Of a DNA stretch of 64,000 bases, positions 8,898 to 19,100 are shown piece by piece. The translations under genes and the position numbers were made by a program. Position 1 is the first letter of the stretch. Each line of letters begins with the position of its first letter. Origin of the DNA: Pyrinomonas methylaliphatogenes (lineage in GTDB: Bacteria > Acidobacteriota > Blastocatellia > Pyrinomonadales > Pyrinomonadaceae); NCBI RefSeq assembly GCF_000820845.2, contig NZ_CBXV010000001.1, positions 372,001 through 436,000 on the forward strand, given 5' to 3'. The notes below the pieces were generated by a model, which was not told where the DNA came from, ran no database searches, and saw nothing but the letters and a program-made list of their open reading frames with translations.

Positions 8898-10196
8898 ATG
8901 AGCCTATCTTCGCGCAACATCCTGTTGCCCATCTTGTTTTTGATCTCTTCGCTCGGCGTCGCTTCGAACGTGCAGGTGGGCGATCGGTCGAGCCTCGCCG
9001 ATGCCCTCCCATCGCTCAGCGAGCAGCTATTGCGCGAGACGAGCGAGATAAGGCAGTTGAAGATCTTGCGTCCGGTGCCGAGCAGCGTGCAGTCGCGGGC
9101 GGAGATAGAGCGGATGCTCGCTCATCATCTCGACGAGCAGGATCCGCCGCAGGTGAACCGCGCGACCAATCTCTTCCTGAAGAGGCTTGGCCTCGCGCCG
9201 CTGAACTTCGACCATCGCTCTTTTATGCTCAAACTTTTGACCGACCAGGTTGTCGGTTATTACGATCCGGAACAGCGACGCTTCTTCATCGCCGATTGGG
9301 TGGATATCGCTGGGCGAAAACCGGTGATCGTGCACGAACTGACACATTCGTTGCAGGATCAGCATTTCGATCTCAGGCGTTTCGAAAGATGGCCAAAAGA
9401 TGAATCGGATGCGAAGTTGGCTGCACAGGCTCTGATCGAAGGCGACGCGACGTTGGTGATGACGTTCTATCTGTGGCGCAATCCGGGCCAGATCTTCGCT
9501 CTGCTGAAAACCTTCGGCAATGGCTTAGGAATGGAGGCGATCGGATCGGCGCCGCGGGCCATCGCTGAATCGCTCAAGTTCCCTTACATCGAAGGGAGCG
9601 CGTGGGTTCGCGAGCTTCATCGTCGCGGCGGATGGGAGTTGGTCTCGCGCGCCTATTCAGATCTACCTCGTTCGACGGAGCAGATCTTGCACCCGGAAAA
9701 ATATTTCGCTCGCGAGCTGCCGGTTGAAGTGAAGATCGCCGATGTTTCGCCGCTTCTGGGCGGAGAGTGGAAGCGGATCGCTTCCGACGTGTGCGGCGAG
9801 TGGGGATTGGCTCTGATCCTCGGAGAGTTCTTACCCGAAGATTTGACGGCGCGTGCGGCCGCAGGTTGGGGAGGCGATCGTTACGCTCTTTACGAAGGGC
9901 CGAACGGTCAAACGGCGATCTTGATTATTACGGTCTGGGATGCTGAACCTGACGCGCGCGAGTTCTTCGATGCCTATTCGCAAAGGGTGATTAAACGTTA
10001 TGCCGATAACGAAGAGGTCATCGAGCGTTTGACGGCGGACGGGGCGTATCGCCTGTGGCGGACCGGTGAAGGTTTGGTCTGGCTCGAGCGGCGCGCAACG
10101 AGCGTCATCATCTTCGAAGGCGCGCCGCGTGATCTTGATTGGCGTAGGTTGCCGGGGAGGCGATGGGCGAGTTTTCAGCCTCCTCGCGCGAATTGA
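8898..10196 (+). CDS. Secreted protein with gluzincin-like HExxH motif, unknown function
   Basis: A 432-residue protein with an N-terminal hydrophobic signal (ILLPILFLISSLGVAS). The clearest motif is VIVHELTHSLQDQHF near residue 145, an HExxH zinc site, followed about 35 residues later by LIEGDATLV, whose Glu could be the third zinc ligand as in gluzincins. Upstream is VVGYYDPEQRRFFI, typical of acidobacterial proteins usually annotated as hypothetical. The C-terminal third has no recognisable domain. GGAGAGGGGG precedes the ATG. It could be a peptidase or a non-catalytic zinc protein; neither substrate nor partner is visible. The ROK regulator downstream has its own promoter. Confidence 0.8.
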   Translation: MSLSSRNILLPILFLISSLGVASNVQVGDRSSLADALPSLSEQLLRETSEIRQLKILRPVPSSVQSRAEIERMLAHHLDEQDPPQVNRATNLFLKRLGLAPLNFDHRSFMLKLLTDQVVGYYDPEQRRFFIADWVDIAGRKPVIVHELTHSLQDQHFDLRRFERWPKDESDAKLAAQALIEGDATLVMTFYLWRNPGQIFALLKTFGNGLGMEAIGSAPRAIAESLKFPYIEGSAWVRELHRRGGWELVSRAYSDLPRSTEQILHPEKYFARELPVEVKIADVSPLLGGEWKRIASDVCGEWGLALILGEFLPEDLTARAAAGWGGDRYALYEGPNGQTAILIITVWDAEPDAREFFDAYSQRVIKRYADNEEVIERLTADGAYRLWRTGEGLVWLERRATSVIIFEGAPRDLDWRRLPGRRWASFQPPRAN

Positions 10197-10200
10197 AGCC

Positions 10201-10230
10201 TTGCTGAAGATCGCGCGATTGTGTTATAGC
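10201..10230 (+). promoter_or_regulatory. Promoter of the ROK regulator gene
   Basis: TTGCTG (10201-10206) and TATAGC (10225-10230), spacer 18 bp, starting just after the stop of the preceding gene. Suggests separate transcription of the ROK gene. Confidence 0.45.
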
Positions 10231-10296
10231 CTCTGGGCAAAAATCTCGTTGGCTCGTGGCGCTCTAAGAATCCATGCGACTCTCTGAAAAAGGATC

Positions 10297-11484
10297 ATGC
10301 GGCGAATAGATCTGAGAAAAGCGCAAGCGGCCCGCGCGGCGACGATCCGCGGCATCAATCGGCAGATCGTGCTCAACTACATTCGCGATCGCGAGCCGAT
10401 TTCGCGGGCCGAGATCGCTCGCGAAACCGCATTGCAGCGTTCGACCGTTTCGACCATCGTCGAGGAGCTCAAAGCCGAAGGGTTGATCGAGGAGATCGGG
10501 ACCGGAAAATCGACCGGTGGCCGACGCCCGATGTTGCTGCGCTTGCGGGCCGCCGGAGCGATGGCGATCGGCGTCGATGTGACGCCTTCGCATACGACGA
10601 TCGCGACTTGCGATTTGGCGGGGCGCATCATCGAGCGCGAGCAGTTCGCTTCGGTCAAAGACCCTAAAGAGTTCGTCAAAAAGATCAGCGCCATCGTGCG
10701 CCAGATGCACGCGCGTAATAGTTCGACGATCAGCGGGATCGGCATCAGCCTCCCCGGCCTGGTCGATCCGGATGCAGGGCGGGCCATCTACATCCCGCAT
10801 TTCAATTGGCGCGATTGGCCCGTAGTGGTCGAGGTCTCGGCGGTCACCAGCCTTCCGGTGATCATCGACAATGATGCTAACGCGGCGGCGCTCGCCGAAT
10901 TGTGGTTCGGTCGGCCAGAAGTGAGCAACGCGCGCGACTTCATCCTGGTCTTCGTCGGAGAGGGCGTTGGAACCGGAATCGTCTTCGATGGGCAGATCTA
11001 TCGAGGCGAGCGCGGCGCGGCTGGAGAGTTCGGCCATATGATCATCGGGCAGCGCGGTTTGATCGCTTGCTCCTGTGGGAATTTCGATTGCTGGGAGGCT
11101 TTCGCTTCCGGACGGGCGGCGGTCGAAAGGTATCGGAGGGCTTCCGGCAAAGATGCGCCGTTCAGCTTCGATGAGGTGATCGAATTCGCGCTGCGTGGAG
11201 ATCAAGCGGCGATCGCGGCGCTGACCGAAACGGCCCATTATTTGGGGATCGGCATCTCGAACCTGATCGTCGGTCTCAGCCCGGCGGTAGTCATCGTCGG
11301 CGGATCGATCGTGCGGGCTTGGCCGCTCATCGCCGAAGCCTTGGAAGAGCCGGTCAAAAGGAGCATTCGCCGCGGTCTCCCGTCGTCGCACATCATGCCC
11401 TCGACGCTCGGCGACCAACCGACTTTGATGGGCGCGCTCAGCCTCGTGCTCGCGCGCAAATTCGCCTTGACGACGGCCGCTTGA
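10297..11484 (+). CDS. ROK family transcriptional regulator (NagC/XylR type)
   Basis: A 395-residue protein with an N-terminal winged helix-turn-helix (about residues 20-75; SRAEIARETALQRSTVSTIV) and a sugar-kinase-like ROK domain. ROK landmarks are present: GIGISLPGLVD, IIDNDANAAAL with the catalytic-type Asp, GTGIVFDGQIYRG, and the zinc-binding CSCGNFDCWE. The HTH argues for a sugar-responsive repressor rather than a dedicated kinase. No sugar-metabolism operon adjoins it, so its regulon lies elsewhere, or it may control malQ or the uronate locus at a distance; that is speculation. AAAGGA lies upstream of the ATG. Confidence 0.93.
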   Translation: MRRIDLRKAQAARAATIRGINRQIVLNYIRDREPISRAEIARETALQRSTVSTIVEELKAEGLIEEIGTGKSTGGRRPMLLRLRAAGAMAIGVDVTPSHTTIATCDLAGRIIEREQFASVKDPKEFVKKISAIVRQMHARNSSTISGIGISLPGLVDPDAGRAIYIPHFNWRDWPVVVEVSAVTSLPVIIDNDANAAALAELWFGRPEVSNARDFILVFVGEGVGTGIVFDGQIYRGERGAAGEFGHMIIGQRGLIACSCGNFDCWEAFASGRAAVERYRRASGKDAPFSFDEVIEFALRGDQAAIAALTETAHYLGIGISNLIVGLSPAVVIVGGSIVRAWPLIAEALEEPVKRSIRRGLPSSHIMPSTLGDQPTLMGALSLVLARKFALTTAA

Positions 11485-11655
11485 AATCGCTGGGGCGCGC
11501 TTTGCGAAAAAGGCGCGTAATTGAAGCGACCTGTGGCGGTCTCGGTGAGAGTTGACGCCAGCCGTCGCTTTAGCGACCTTCCGCTTGCCTAATAAAGGCT
11601 CTCGATTATCGGCTGCGGCGCGAGATCCACACTTCGAATGCGCGCGGCTCCTCGT

Positions 11656-13551
11656 TTAGCCTTTCTCCTTGATCCCCTTGCCTTGAACGATGGTGAGGAT
11701 GCGATCGGCTTCGACGTTCTCGAAAGTCTCCACGCCACCGCCGGGCCAGTGAACTTCGATCTTATCCACTTTCGTCGCCGGACCCAGACCGAAATGCAGC
11801 CGCAGATCGTTCTGCGAAGCGTAATTCCCCCCGCTCACCACATCGCGGCGTTGCCGCATCTTGCCGACAGTCACGTAGACGACCGCGCCGATGGCATCGC
11901 GCGGCGATCTCTTCGCCGGATCGCCGACGAGTTTGAGCAGGAGCCAATGGTTCTTCGATTCATAGACGTTGCGCAAGATGACGGGCGGCCCATCGATCGT
12001 ATTGATCACGGCATCTAAGCGCCCATCGTTATCGAGATCGCCGATCGCCATGCCGCGCGCCGACCAGGCCATCGCTAAGGCGCTTCCCGGGGCCGCGCCG
12101 ACGCGCTCGAAACGGCCATTGCTTAGATTGCGGAAGAGCAACATCTGCTGCGCGTAGCTCGTGCCCCATTGGTACTGGTCCACCACGGGATAGACGTGGC
12201 CGTTGGCGATGAGGATGTCTTGCCAACAATCGTTGTCGTAGTCGATGAAGGCGGTGCCCCATCCGAGGAATGGGATGGTCGGTTCGCCATGACCGGCTTG
12301 GACCGTCACATCGGTGAAATTCCCCTCGCCATCGTTGTGATAAAGCGTGTTGGAATCGTCCGAAAAGTTCGTGATGTAGAAATCGACGCGCCCGTCGTTA
12401 TCGTAATCGCCGATGGCCAATCCCATCCCCGCTTGTTCGCGCCCGTTCTCGTTCAAGGCGACGCCCGAAGGATAGCCGACCTCTTCGAACGTGCCGTCGC
12501 CTTTGTTGATATAGAGCTGTTTCGGCGTCGAATCGTTGACGACGATCAGATCGAGCAGGTCATCCTCGTTGACGTGGACGAAAGCTGAAGAGAAGCCGTA
12601 ATACTTCTGCGGATCGTTCACTCCGGCTTTGAGGCTGACATCTTCGAACGTTCCATCTGGCTTCTGGTGGTAAAGCGTATCGCTTTCGCCCGGCAGCCCG
12701 CGCGGCCCGCACATGACCGGCACGCCGCGGAATTGGCAGAAGTTTTGCGAGATGCCGCCCGATTTGCCGGCTTCTGCTGGACTCGGGGGAAGGTTGTTGA
12801 TATCGAATTCGACGTATCCGGGGACGAAAAGATCCAAGCGCCCATCGCCATCATAATCGCCCCAGGTCGCGCCCGTACTCCATCCTTTGCGCGCGACGCC
12901 GACCTGTTCGGCGACATCCGTGAAGGTGCCGTCGCCATTGTTGCGATAAAGCCGCGACACGCCGAAGTTACTCACATAGATGTCCAGATAACCATCGTTG
13001 TTGTAATCGCCGACGGCCACGCCCGTACCCCAACGTTCATTCGCCACGCCAGCCTTGTCCGTGACATCCTCGAAGCGCCAGTTGCCGAGGTTATGATAAA
13101 GAGCGGCGCGCGGCGGTTTCGCTTTGCCGCGCAGGGCATCGAAGGTCGAACCGTTAAGCAGATAGATATCCGGCAACCCATCGTTATCGTAGTCGAAGAT
13201 GGCGACGCTGCCGCACGTGGTTTCGAGGATGTAGTCTTTAGCCGGAGTGCCGCAGACATTGCGAAATCGCGCGAGCGGCGTGCGCGCTGTCACATCTTCG
13301 AAGACGATCGGCGCTTTGGGATCGACGATGCCGATCGTGCGGCGCGACGTATAGGTGCGAGCAACGCCAGTCGCCACGCCGCCCATCTGCGGCGCAGCTT
13401 GACTTGAGGTCGACTGGGCACGCGCGATGGGCGGGATGGCGCTCAGGATGAGCGCCAGCGCACAGCAGGAGCTGAGGATCGCGCGAAGTCTCGATCGCCG
13501 ATCTTTGCGCTTGCGCTGAAGCTTGGCGGAATTTTTGCCTCTCATCTTCAA
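11656..13551 (-). CDS. CRTAC1-like FG-GAP/VCBS repeat protein with ASPIC/UnbV domain (second gene of pair)
   Basis: A secreted 631-residue protein. After a basic N-terminus and hydrophobic signal (ALALILSAIPPIARAQ) come repeated FG-GAP/VCBS calcium-binding beta-propeller blades, seen as DYDNDG, DYNNDGYLDIYVSN, DYDGDGRLDLF and DLDNDGRLDAVI, spaced about 55-60 residues apart. The last ~75 residues are the ASPIC/UnbV domain (RDAIGAVVYV, SQNDLRLHFGLG, VHWPGG). Such proteins are abundant in acidobacteria, often as extracellular or periplasmic proteins with no assigned biochemical role. It starts 3 bp after the stop of the upstream paralogue, so the two form an operon. Confidence 0.92.
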   Translation of the reverse strand: MKMRGKNSAKLQRKRKDRRSRLRAILSSCCALALILSAIPPIARAQSTSSQAAPQMGGVATGVARTYTSRRTIGIVDPKAPIVFEDVTARTPLARFRNVCGTPAKDYILETTCGSVAIFDYDNDGLPDIYLLNGSTFDALRGKAKPPRAALYHNLGNWRFEDVTDKAGVANERWGTGVAVGDYNNDGYLDIYVSNFGVSRLYRNNGDGTFTDVAEQVGVARKGWSTGATWGDYDGDGRLDLFVPGYVEFDINNLPPSPAEAGKSGGISQNFCQFRGVPVMCGPRGLPGESDTLYHQKPDGTFEDVSLKAGVNDPQKYYGFSSAFVHVNEDDLLDLIVVNDSTPKQLYINKGDGTFEEVGYPSGVALNENGREQAGMGLAIGDYDNDGRVDFYITNFSDDSNTLYHNDGEGNFTDVTVQAGHGEPTIPFLGWGTAFIDYDNDCWQDILIANGHVYPVVDQYQWGTSYAQQMLLFRNLSNGRFERVGAAPGSALAMAWSARGMAIGDLDNDGRLDAVINTIDGPPVILRNVYESKNHWLLLKLVGDPAKRSPRDAIGAVVYVTVGKMRQRRDVVSGGNYASQNDLRLHFGLGPATKVDKIEVHWPGGGVETFENVEADRILTIVQGKGIKEKG

Positions 13552-13554
13552 ACC

Positions 13555-15324
13555 TCAACGTTCCGTGATGGTGTAGTAGCGATTAGCGGTCAACCCCTCG
13601 ATCTTCTCGGTGCGCCCGCTGGGCCAACGGATTTCGACGCTGCGAAGATCGTTGTCGCCGAGTCCGACGATGATGCGCGCATCGTTGGCCGATAGATAGC
13701 TCCCCGCCGTCGTCACTTCGTATGTCTGCTTGTTGCCCGCTGAATCGGTGACGATAAGGCGTGATCCGAGTGCATCGCGGTTCGACTTCGTGCCGATCAG
13801 GCGGAATCCTATCCAACGATTCTTCGTCCCTTCGTTTCGCAGAATAACCGGCGCCGCATCGAGATTCGCGATGACTATATCGATGTCGCCGTCGTTGTCA
13901 ATATCGCCGAAAGCTGCGCCGCGGGCGGCCAGTCGGCGATTAAACGCTATCCCTGCGGTGGCCGAAACGTTAAAGAATTTGCCGCGCACGTTGCGCATCA
14001 GAAGCGGCGTCTGTTTGTAGGTCAGATAGCTCGAGGTCTTTTCGATCGTATCGAGCACGTGGCTTTGAGCGACGAAGAGATCGCGCCATCCGTCGTTGTC
14101 GAAATCGGCAAAGCGCGTTCCCCAGCCAGAATAGAGTATCGTGATCGGTCCGATGTTGGTCGTGTTCGTCACATACGTGAACGATAGATCTCCGATGTTG
14201 CGAAAGAGCGCGTATGTTTCGTTCGAAAGGGCGGTGACGAAGATGTCAATCAACCCGTCGTTATCGTAATCGGCTGCGTCCACGCCCATCCCGGCAAACG
14301 TCTTCCCATTCTCATCGTAGCTCGCGCCGGAGATCAACCCGATATCTTCGAAAGTGCCATCGCCGCGGTTATGAAAGAGAGATTGCGGGACGCTGTCGTT
14401 GGCGACGAAGATGTCAGGCCACCCATCGCCGTCGAAGTCGGCGATGGCGACGCCCAGACCTTTGCCAGCGGAAGCGGCGATCTGGCTCTTCGCGCTCACA
14501 TCTTCAAACGTCCCATCCGGCCTCTGGTGAAAGAGAAGGTTGGAGATGGGTTTGAAATTGTCCGGGTGGCAGTACGCGCGGTAGCCGGGGCGCAGCTCGC
14601 CGCAATAGAGCGCGCCACGTTCGAAATCCCACTCCATGTAACGAGCGATGAACAGATCTAAACGTCCATCGCGGTCGTAATCGAGCCACGCCGCGCTCGT
14701 CGCCCACCCAGCGACGTTCAGGCCGACCTGTTTGGTCACGTCTGTGAAAGTTCCGTCCCCGTTGTTGTGGTAAAGGAAGGAGCGTTCGTAGCCGCTGACG
14801 AAAAGATCAGGGTGGCCATCGTTATCATAGTCTCCGACGGCGACGCCCATGCTATATCCATCGCCGCGGACTCCCGCCCGCTCGGTTACATCTTCGAACG
14901 TCCCATCCGGCTTTTGATGATACAACCGATTCCAATAACGCGGGTCGCGTTTGTCCGGCATGGCCCCTTTGGGCATCGGATCTTGAAGCGCCGCTCCGTT
15001 GGTGAAGAAGATGTCCAAACGTCCATCGTCGTCATAATCGAAGAGGGCCACGCCGCCGCCCATGGCTTCGAGCAGATATTTTTGCGAAGTCATCGAAGCC
15101 TGGTGTTTGAAATCGATCTTCGTTTGTGCCGTGATGTCTGTGAATGTGATCGGTGAAGGCGCTTGCGGCATCGCTCCCGGCGGTCGCTTGATGGGCTCGT
15201 TGGCCGCATAAGACCTTCCCGTGCGCGGCTGTTCGGTTTGCTGTGCGAGCGCAAAGGGGAAGAGCGCGCTGAGCGCTAGGAGGATCGAGCAGGCCGATGA
15301 CTTTTTGGCAGATGAGAACCTCAT
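13555..15324 (-). CDS. CRTAC1-like FG-GAP/VCBS repeat protein with ASPIC/UnbV domain (first gene of pair)
   Basis: A 589-residue secreted paralogue of the next gene. It has a signal peptide (ILLALSALFPFALAQ), a lead-in segment ITFTDITAQTKIDF, then propeller blades marked by DYDDDGRLDIFFTNG, DYDNDGHPDLFVSG, DYDRDGRLDLFIA, DFDGDGWPDIFVAND and DIDNDGDIDIVIAN, each a Ca-binding DxDxDG loop. The C-terminal ASPIC/UnbV domain includes ALGSRLIV, SYLSANDARIIVGLG and IRWPSGR. It is the promoter-proximal member of the pair. Function unknown; a calcium-stabilised adhesion, scaffold or surface role is a family-level guess only. Confidence 0.92.
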   Translation of the reverse strand: MRFSSAKKSSACSILLALSALFPFALAQQTEQPRTGRSYAANEPIKRPPGAMPQAPSPITFTDITAQTKIDFKHQASMTSQKYLLEAMGGGVALFDYDDDGRLDIFFTNGAALQDPMPKGAMPDKRDPRYWNRLYHQKPDGTFEDVTERAGVRGDGYSMGVAVGDYDNDGHPDLFVSGYERSFLYHNNGDGTFTDVTKQVGLNVAGWATSAAWLDYDRDGRLDLFIARYMEWDFERGALYCGELRPGYRAYCHPDNFKPISNLLFHQRPDGTFEDVSAKSQIAASAGKGLGVAIADFDGDGWPDIFVANDSVPQSLFHNRGDGTFEDIGLISGASYDENGKTFAGMGVDAADYDNDGLIDIFVTALSNETYALFRNIGDLSFTYVTNTTNIGPITILYSGWGTRFADFDNDGWRDLFVAQSHVLDTIEKTSSYLTYKQTPLLMRNVRGKFFNVSATAGIAFNRRLAARGAAFGDIDNDGDIDIVIANLDAAPVILRNEGTKNRWIGFRLIGTKSNRDALGSRLIVTDSAGNKQTYEVTTAGSYLSANDARIIVGLGDNDLRSVEIRWPSGRTEKIEGLTANRYYTITER

Positions 15325-15359
15325 CGCTCACAAAAAACAGTTGCGGGCGCGTGCGCAAA

Positions 15360-15389
15360 ATAGTACAGTAAGCAAACAAAGAAGGCCAA
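15360..15389 (-). promoter_or_regulatory. Promoter of the CRTAC1 gene pair
   Basis: Minus strand TTGGCC (15384-15389) and TACTAT (15360-15365), spacer 18 bp, giving a leader of about 30 nt before the ATG at 15324. Moderate match to consensus. Confidence 0.4.
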
Positions 15390-15465
15390 GTCGCGCGAGA
15401 CGGTTCGCTGATCAGATCCTTACAAGGGCGGACAGCGTCTCAGTTCGAAAAATTTTGGAGGCGAC

Positions 15466-15969
15466 ATGAAGACGAGAATGCTCAGTCAACTTTTGGCCCT
15501 CGGGCTGTTTCTCTCTTTGGTCTACGGAGCGCAAAATGGGCCCGTCATCTTAACGGGCGCTGATTTGGCGCGAGTCGTTCCGGCGGGTTTCTACTTCGAA
15601 GGGTTGAGCGCGCCGACGCAGATGCGCAACGCTGCCGCCGCGCGCTTCGGCCAAAAGCAGCATGTCATCGCAGGATTAGTTGATACCTCTGGATATTCGT
15701 CCGATGTGCGAGCTAAGTACGAAGGTTTTCTGATCACCGATCTGAACATTTCGATCAACGATCAGGAGCTTGGCGTCGGGGCTTACGGTTTCGGTTTCAC
15801 CAACGATGGACGGTTCAACGTCATGGACATCAGCGGAAAGCAGATCCTCTCGACCGCCGCAGCGCAGGATAGCAACCTACGCCGTCCGCGCCCGCTGATG
15901 ATGGTTCAAACGCCAGATGGAGTGCGGCTTTATAGCGGACGCAGCTACGTCACCATAAAGGCGCGCTAA
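15466..15969 (+). CDS. Small secreted protein of unknown function
   Basis: A 167-residue protein with a signal peptide (LLALGLFLSLVYGAQN) behind a good ribosome site (TTGGAGG, 8 nt from the ATG). I do not recognise the family. The mature part begins VILTGADLARVVPAGFYFEGL and has alternating polar/hydrophobic segments with repeated Gly (LGVGAYGFGFTNDG), suggesting an all-beta fold. No Cys is present in the mature protein. It lies between the divergent CRTAC1 pair and a third CRTAC1-type gene, so a role with those secreted proteins is plausible but unproven. Confidence 0.75.
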   Translation: MKTRMLSQLLALGLFLSLVYGAQNGPVILTGADLARVVPAGFYFEGLSAPTQMRNAAAARFGQKQHVIAGLVDTSGYSSDVRAKYEGFLITDLNISINDQELGVGAYGFGFTNDGRFNVMDISGKQILSTAAAQDSNLRRPRPLMMVQTPDGVRLYSGRSYVTIKAR

Positions 15970-16139
15970 GGCAAAACGAAGGCGGCACATCATCGCGTCC
16001 GTTCGTTTGAGGGCGTGAAAGAAGAGGCGTTCTGCCCTAAAGCGTTGCGGCATGTCATCGGTCGGTCGCACATTGCTCAGCGTTCTGTAAGCGCGGAAAG
16101 CTGACTTGAAGCATCGCAGTACATTTCGGGCTGAATCGG

Positions 16140-19100
16140 ATGATGCGCAAAGGGATTTCGTGCTCTTTACTGATCTCCATTCTTCTCTGGTCAACTTCGC
16201 ATCTTACATCGCAACAGAGATCCGTTTCAGGGGGGGCGCGCGAAGAGGCCTATCGCATCAACAACCTTGGCGTGGCTTTGCTTGAACAGTACGACTACAA
16301 GAGAGCCGCGGAGACGTTCCGTCGCGCGTTGCAGGTCGATCCGAAATTGAGCCTTGCGCGCATCAATCTCGCGATCGCGCTCTATAACGCCTCGGATCTC
16401 GAGGGGGCGCGGGCGGCTGCGGAAGAGGCGATCAAGCTCGCACCCGATGCCCCACAGCCTTATTACATCCTAGGGCTCATCGCCCGTTCACAGAATCGAA
16501 CCGAAGATGCGATGGCGGCGTTCAAGCGCGTGTTAGCGATCGATCCGCGCGATGTCGGCGCGAACGTCAATCTGGGCCAGATGCTGGTCCAGCAAAGGCG
16601 TTATCAGGAGGCCATCGCGGCCTTCCGTGCGGCGTATGATGTCGAACCTTACAATACGACGGCGCTCTACAATCTGGCGACAACCCTATTGCGTGCGGGA
16701 GAACGCGAAGAGGGGCAGCAGTTGCTGCAACGCTTCCAGAAGCTCAGACAGAGCGGGGCTGGGACGAGCTTGGGCCAGTCTTACCCCGAACAGGGGCGTT
16801 ATGCTGAAGCGGTCACTTCGACCGGACTCGAAGAGGGGCTCATCAACCTTTCGATCCCAAGCGTCGCGTTCACCGAAGCGACGCGAACGTTCCTTCGAGG
16901 GAACGGCGAGCGTGAATCTCTCGTCGATCTTGCCGCGCTCTTCGGACGGCGCTTCGATCGTTTCGATCGAACGACTTTGCGAAACATAGCCTCATCTTTG
17001 GGGGGCGGCGTCACGCTCTTCGATTTCGATGGCGATGGCGATCTGGATCTCCTCGAACTCGCTCCCACCTCGCAAAGGCTTTATCGCAATGACGGCGGGC
17101 GTTTGACGGATATCACGGAGGCGTCAGGGCTGGCCCAGATGCCATCTGATTCCGTGTGCATCGGTGCGGTCGCCGGAGATTACGATAACGACGGCAAACC
17201 CGATCTTTTCATCTTGCGTTACGGGCAGAGTTCGCTTTACCACAACGAAGGGAACGGCAAATTCACGGATGTGACGGCGAAAGCGCGCATACCCACGTAT
17301 CAGGCGCTCGCGTTGACCGCCGCCTTCGTCGATGTCGATCACGACGGCGATTTGGATCTTGTGATCGGCGGATTCGCGGCACCGCCGACAAAGCAAGGGG
17401 CGCTCGTCTTCCCTGACGATCTGCCGCTTGCTCCCAACATGCTATTGCGCAACGATGGCGATGGCACATTCAGCGATGTTTCGGAAGAGGCGAAAGTGAA
17501 AGGCCCGACTGGACGTGTGATGGCCATCGTGCCGACCGATTTCGACAACAGGCGGGATGTGGATCTACTGATGGTCCAGTATGACGGGCCGCCTGTGCTC
17601 TTCAAGAATCAACGCGACGGCTCTTTCCGCGACGTCAGCGCAGAAACGGGGTTGAGCAAACGGCGATCCTTCGTCTGCGCGGCGGCGGGGGATTTCAACA
17701 AGGATGGGTTCACCGATTTCTTCTTCGGCAAGGTGGATGGGAGCGGCGTTTTCGCCATCAGCGATGGGCGCGAGCATTTCAATCTGGTCAACGCGCCGGA
17801 TGCTTCGGCTGGCGCTTCGGTCGCGCAATTCATCGACTATGATGATGATGGGTTGCTCGATCTGCTCGTCTGGACGGCCAAGGGGCCGCGTCTTTTCCGT
17901 AATCTCGGGAACCGTTGGGAAGATCTCTCGATGCGGGTCTTCGAACATCTCAACGCTAGCTTCCCTACGCGAGCGTTAGCCTCTGGAGATCTAGACGGCG
18001 ACGGCGATGATGATCTGGTTGTGCGCGGTCCTGATGGGTTGCATGTCTTGCGCAACGACGGCGGCGAACGTCAAGGGGCGATCCGCGTGCGCTTGGCCGG
18101 GAAGGTGAGCAATCGCAGCGGCGTTGGGGCCAAAGTCGAGATGCGTGCCGGAAGCCTCTGGCAGAAACTCGAATTCTACGCGGCGACGCCTGCGCCCGCG
18201 CCGTCGGATATCTCCTTCGGGCTAGGGGCGCGCGCGCGGGCCGACGTCGTGCGCGTGCTCTGGCCCGCTGGCATCGTGCAGGCGGAAACCGAGATGCCGA
18301 CTTCGAACGACGGTGCGATGGCGTTACGCGCGCTCACCGTCACCGAGGTCGATCGTAAGCCCTCATCATGCCCGTATCTTTTCACTTGGAACGGCGAGAG
18401 GTTCGAATTCGTCACCGATTTTCTGGGCGGCGGCGAGATGGGATATTGGATGGGGCCGGGCCAATGGAGCGTGCCTGATCCCGTAGAATACGTGCGCATC
18501 CGCGATGATCAGTTGCGCGCGCGCGATGGAAGGTTCGAGATCCGCATCACCAACGAACTCGAAGAGGTTCTGTATCTGGACCGCGTGCAGTTGATCGCCA
18601 TCGCGCATCCGGCGGATCTCGAAGTCTTCCCGAACGAGGGGATGACGGAACCGCCGCGCCCCTACAAGCTTCACAAACTCCGCCATCTGCGCCCAGTGCG
18701 AAAGGCCGTCGATGATCACGGATGTGATGTCTCGGATCGGATTGCGCGTATAGATCGGCGTTATCCGGATGATTTCGGTCTGCTCGAGATTCGCGGATAC
18801 GCCGAACCCCATACGCTTACGCTCGATCTAGGCAAGGTCGATAAGCGCACGGCTCTCGTCTTGACCGGTTGGACCGATTACGCCTTTTCGAGCGATAACG
18901 TCGCGGCATCGCAACGCGGGCTGAGTCTGAGGCCGCCGCGGCTCGAGGCGAAGGACGCGCACGGGAGATGGCGAACCGTGATCGAAGACATGGGCATTCC
19001 GGTTGGGCGCCCACAAGCGATCGTCATTGAACTCGGCGATAAGCTTCGTCCAGGCGAGCGCGAGGTTCGGATTACGACCAACATGCGCATCTATTGGGAT

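Noticed and set aside
10264-11418. 384-codon open frame antisense to the ROK regulator gene
   Set aside because: It mirrors a well-supported ROK gene; its composition (Asp/Arg/His-rich, no domain) is typical of the antisense frame of GC-rich coding DNA.
11485-11655. Intrinsic terminator between the convergent ROK and CRTAC1 genes
   Set aside because: A weak GC-rich hairpin near 11493-11517 has no T-run on either strand, and nothing else in the gap is convincing.
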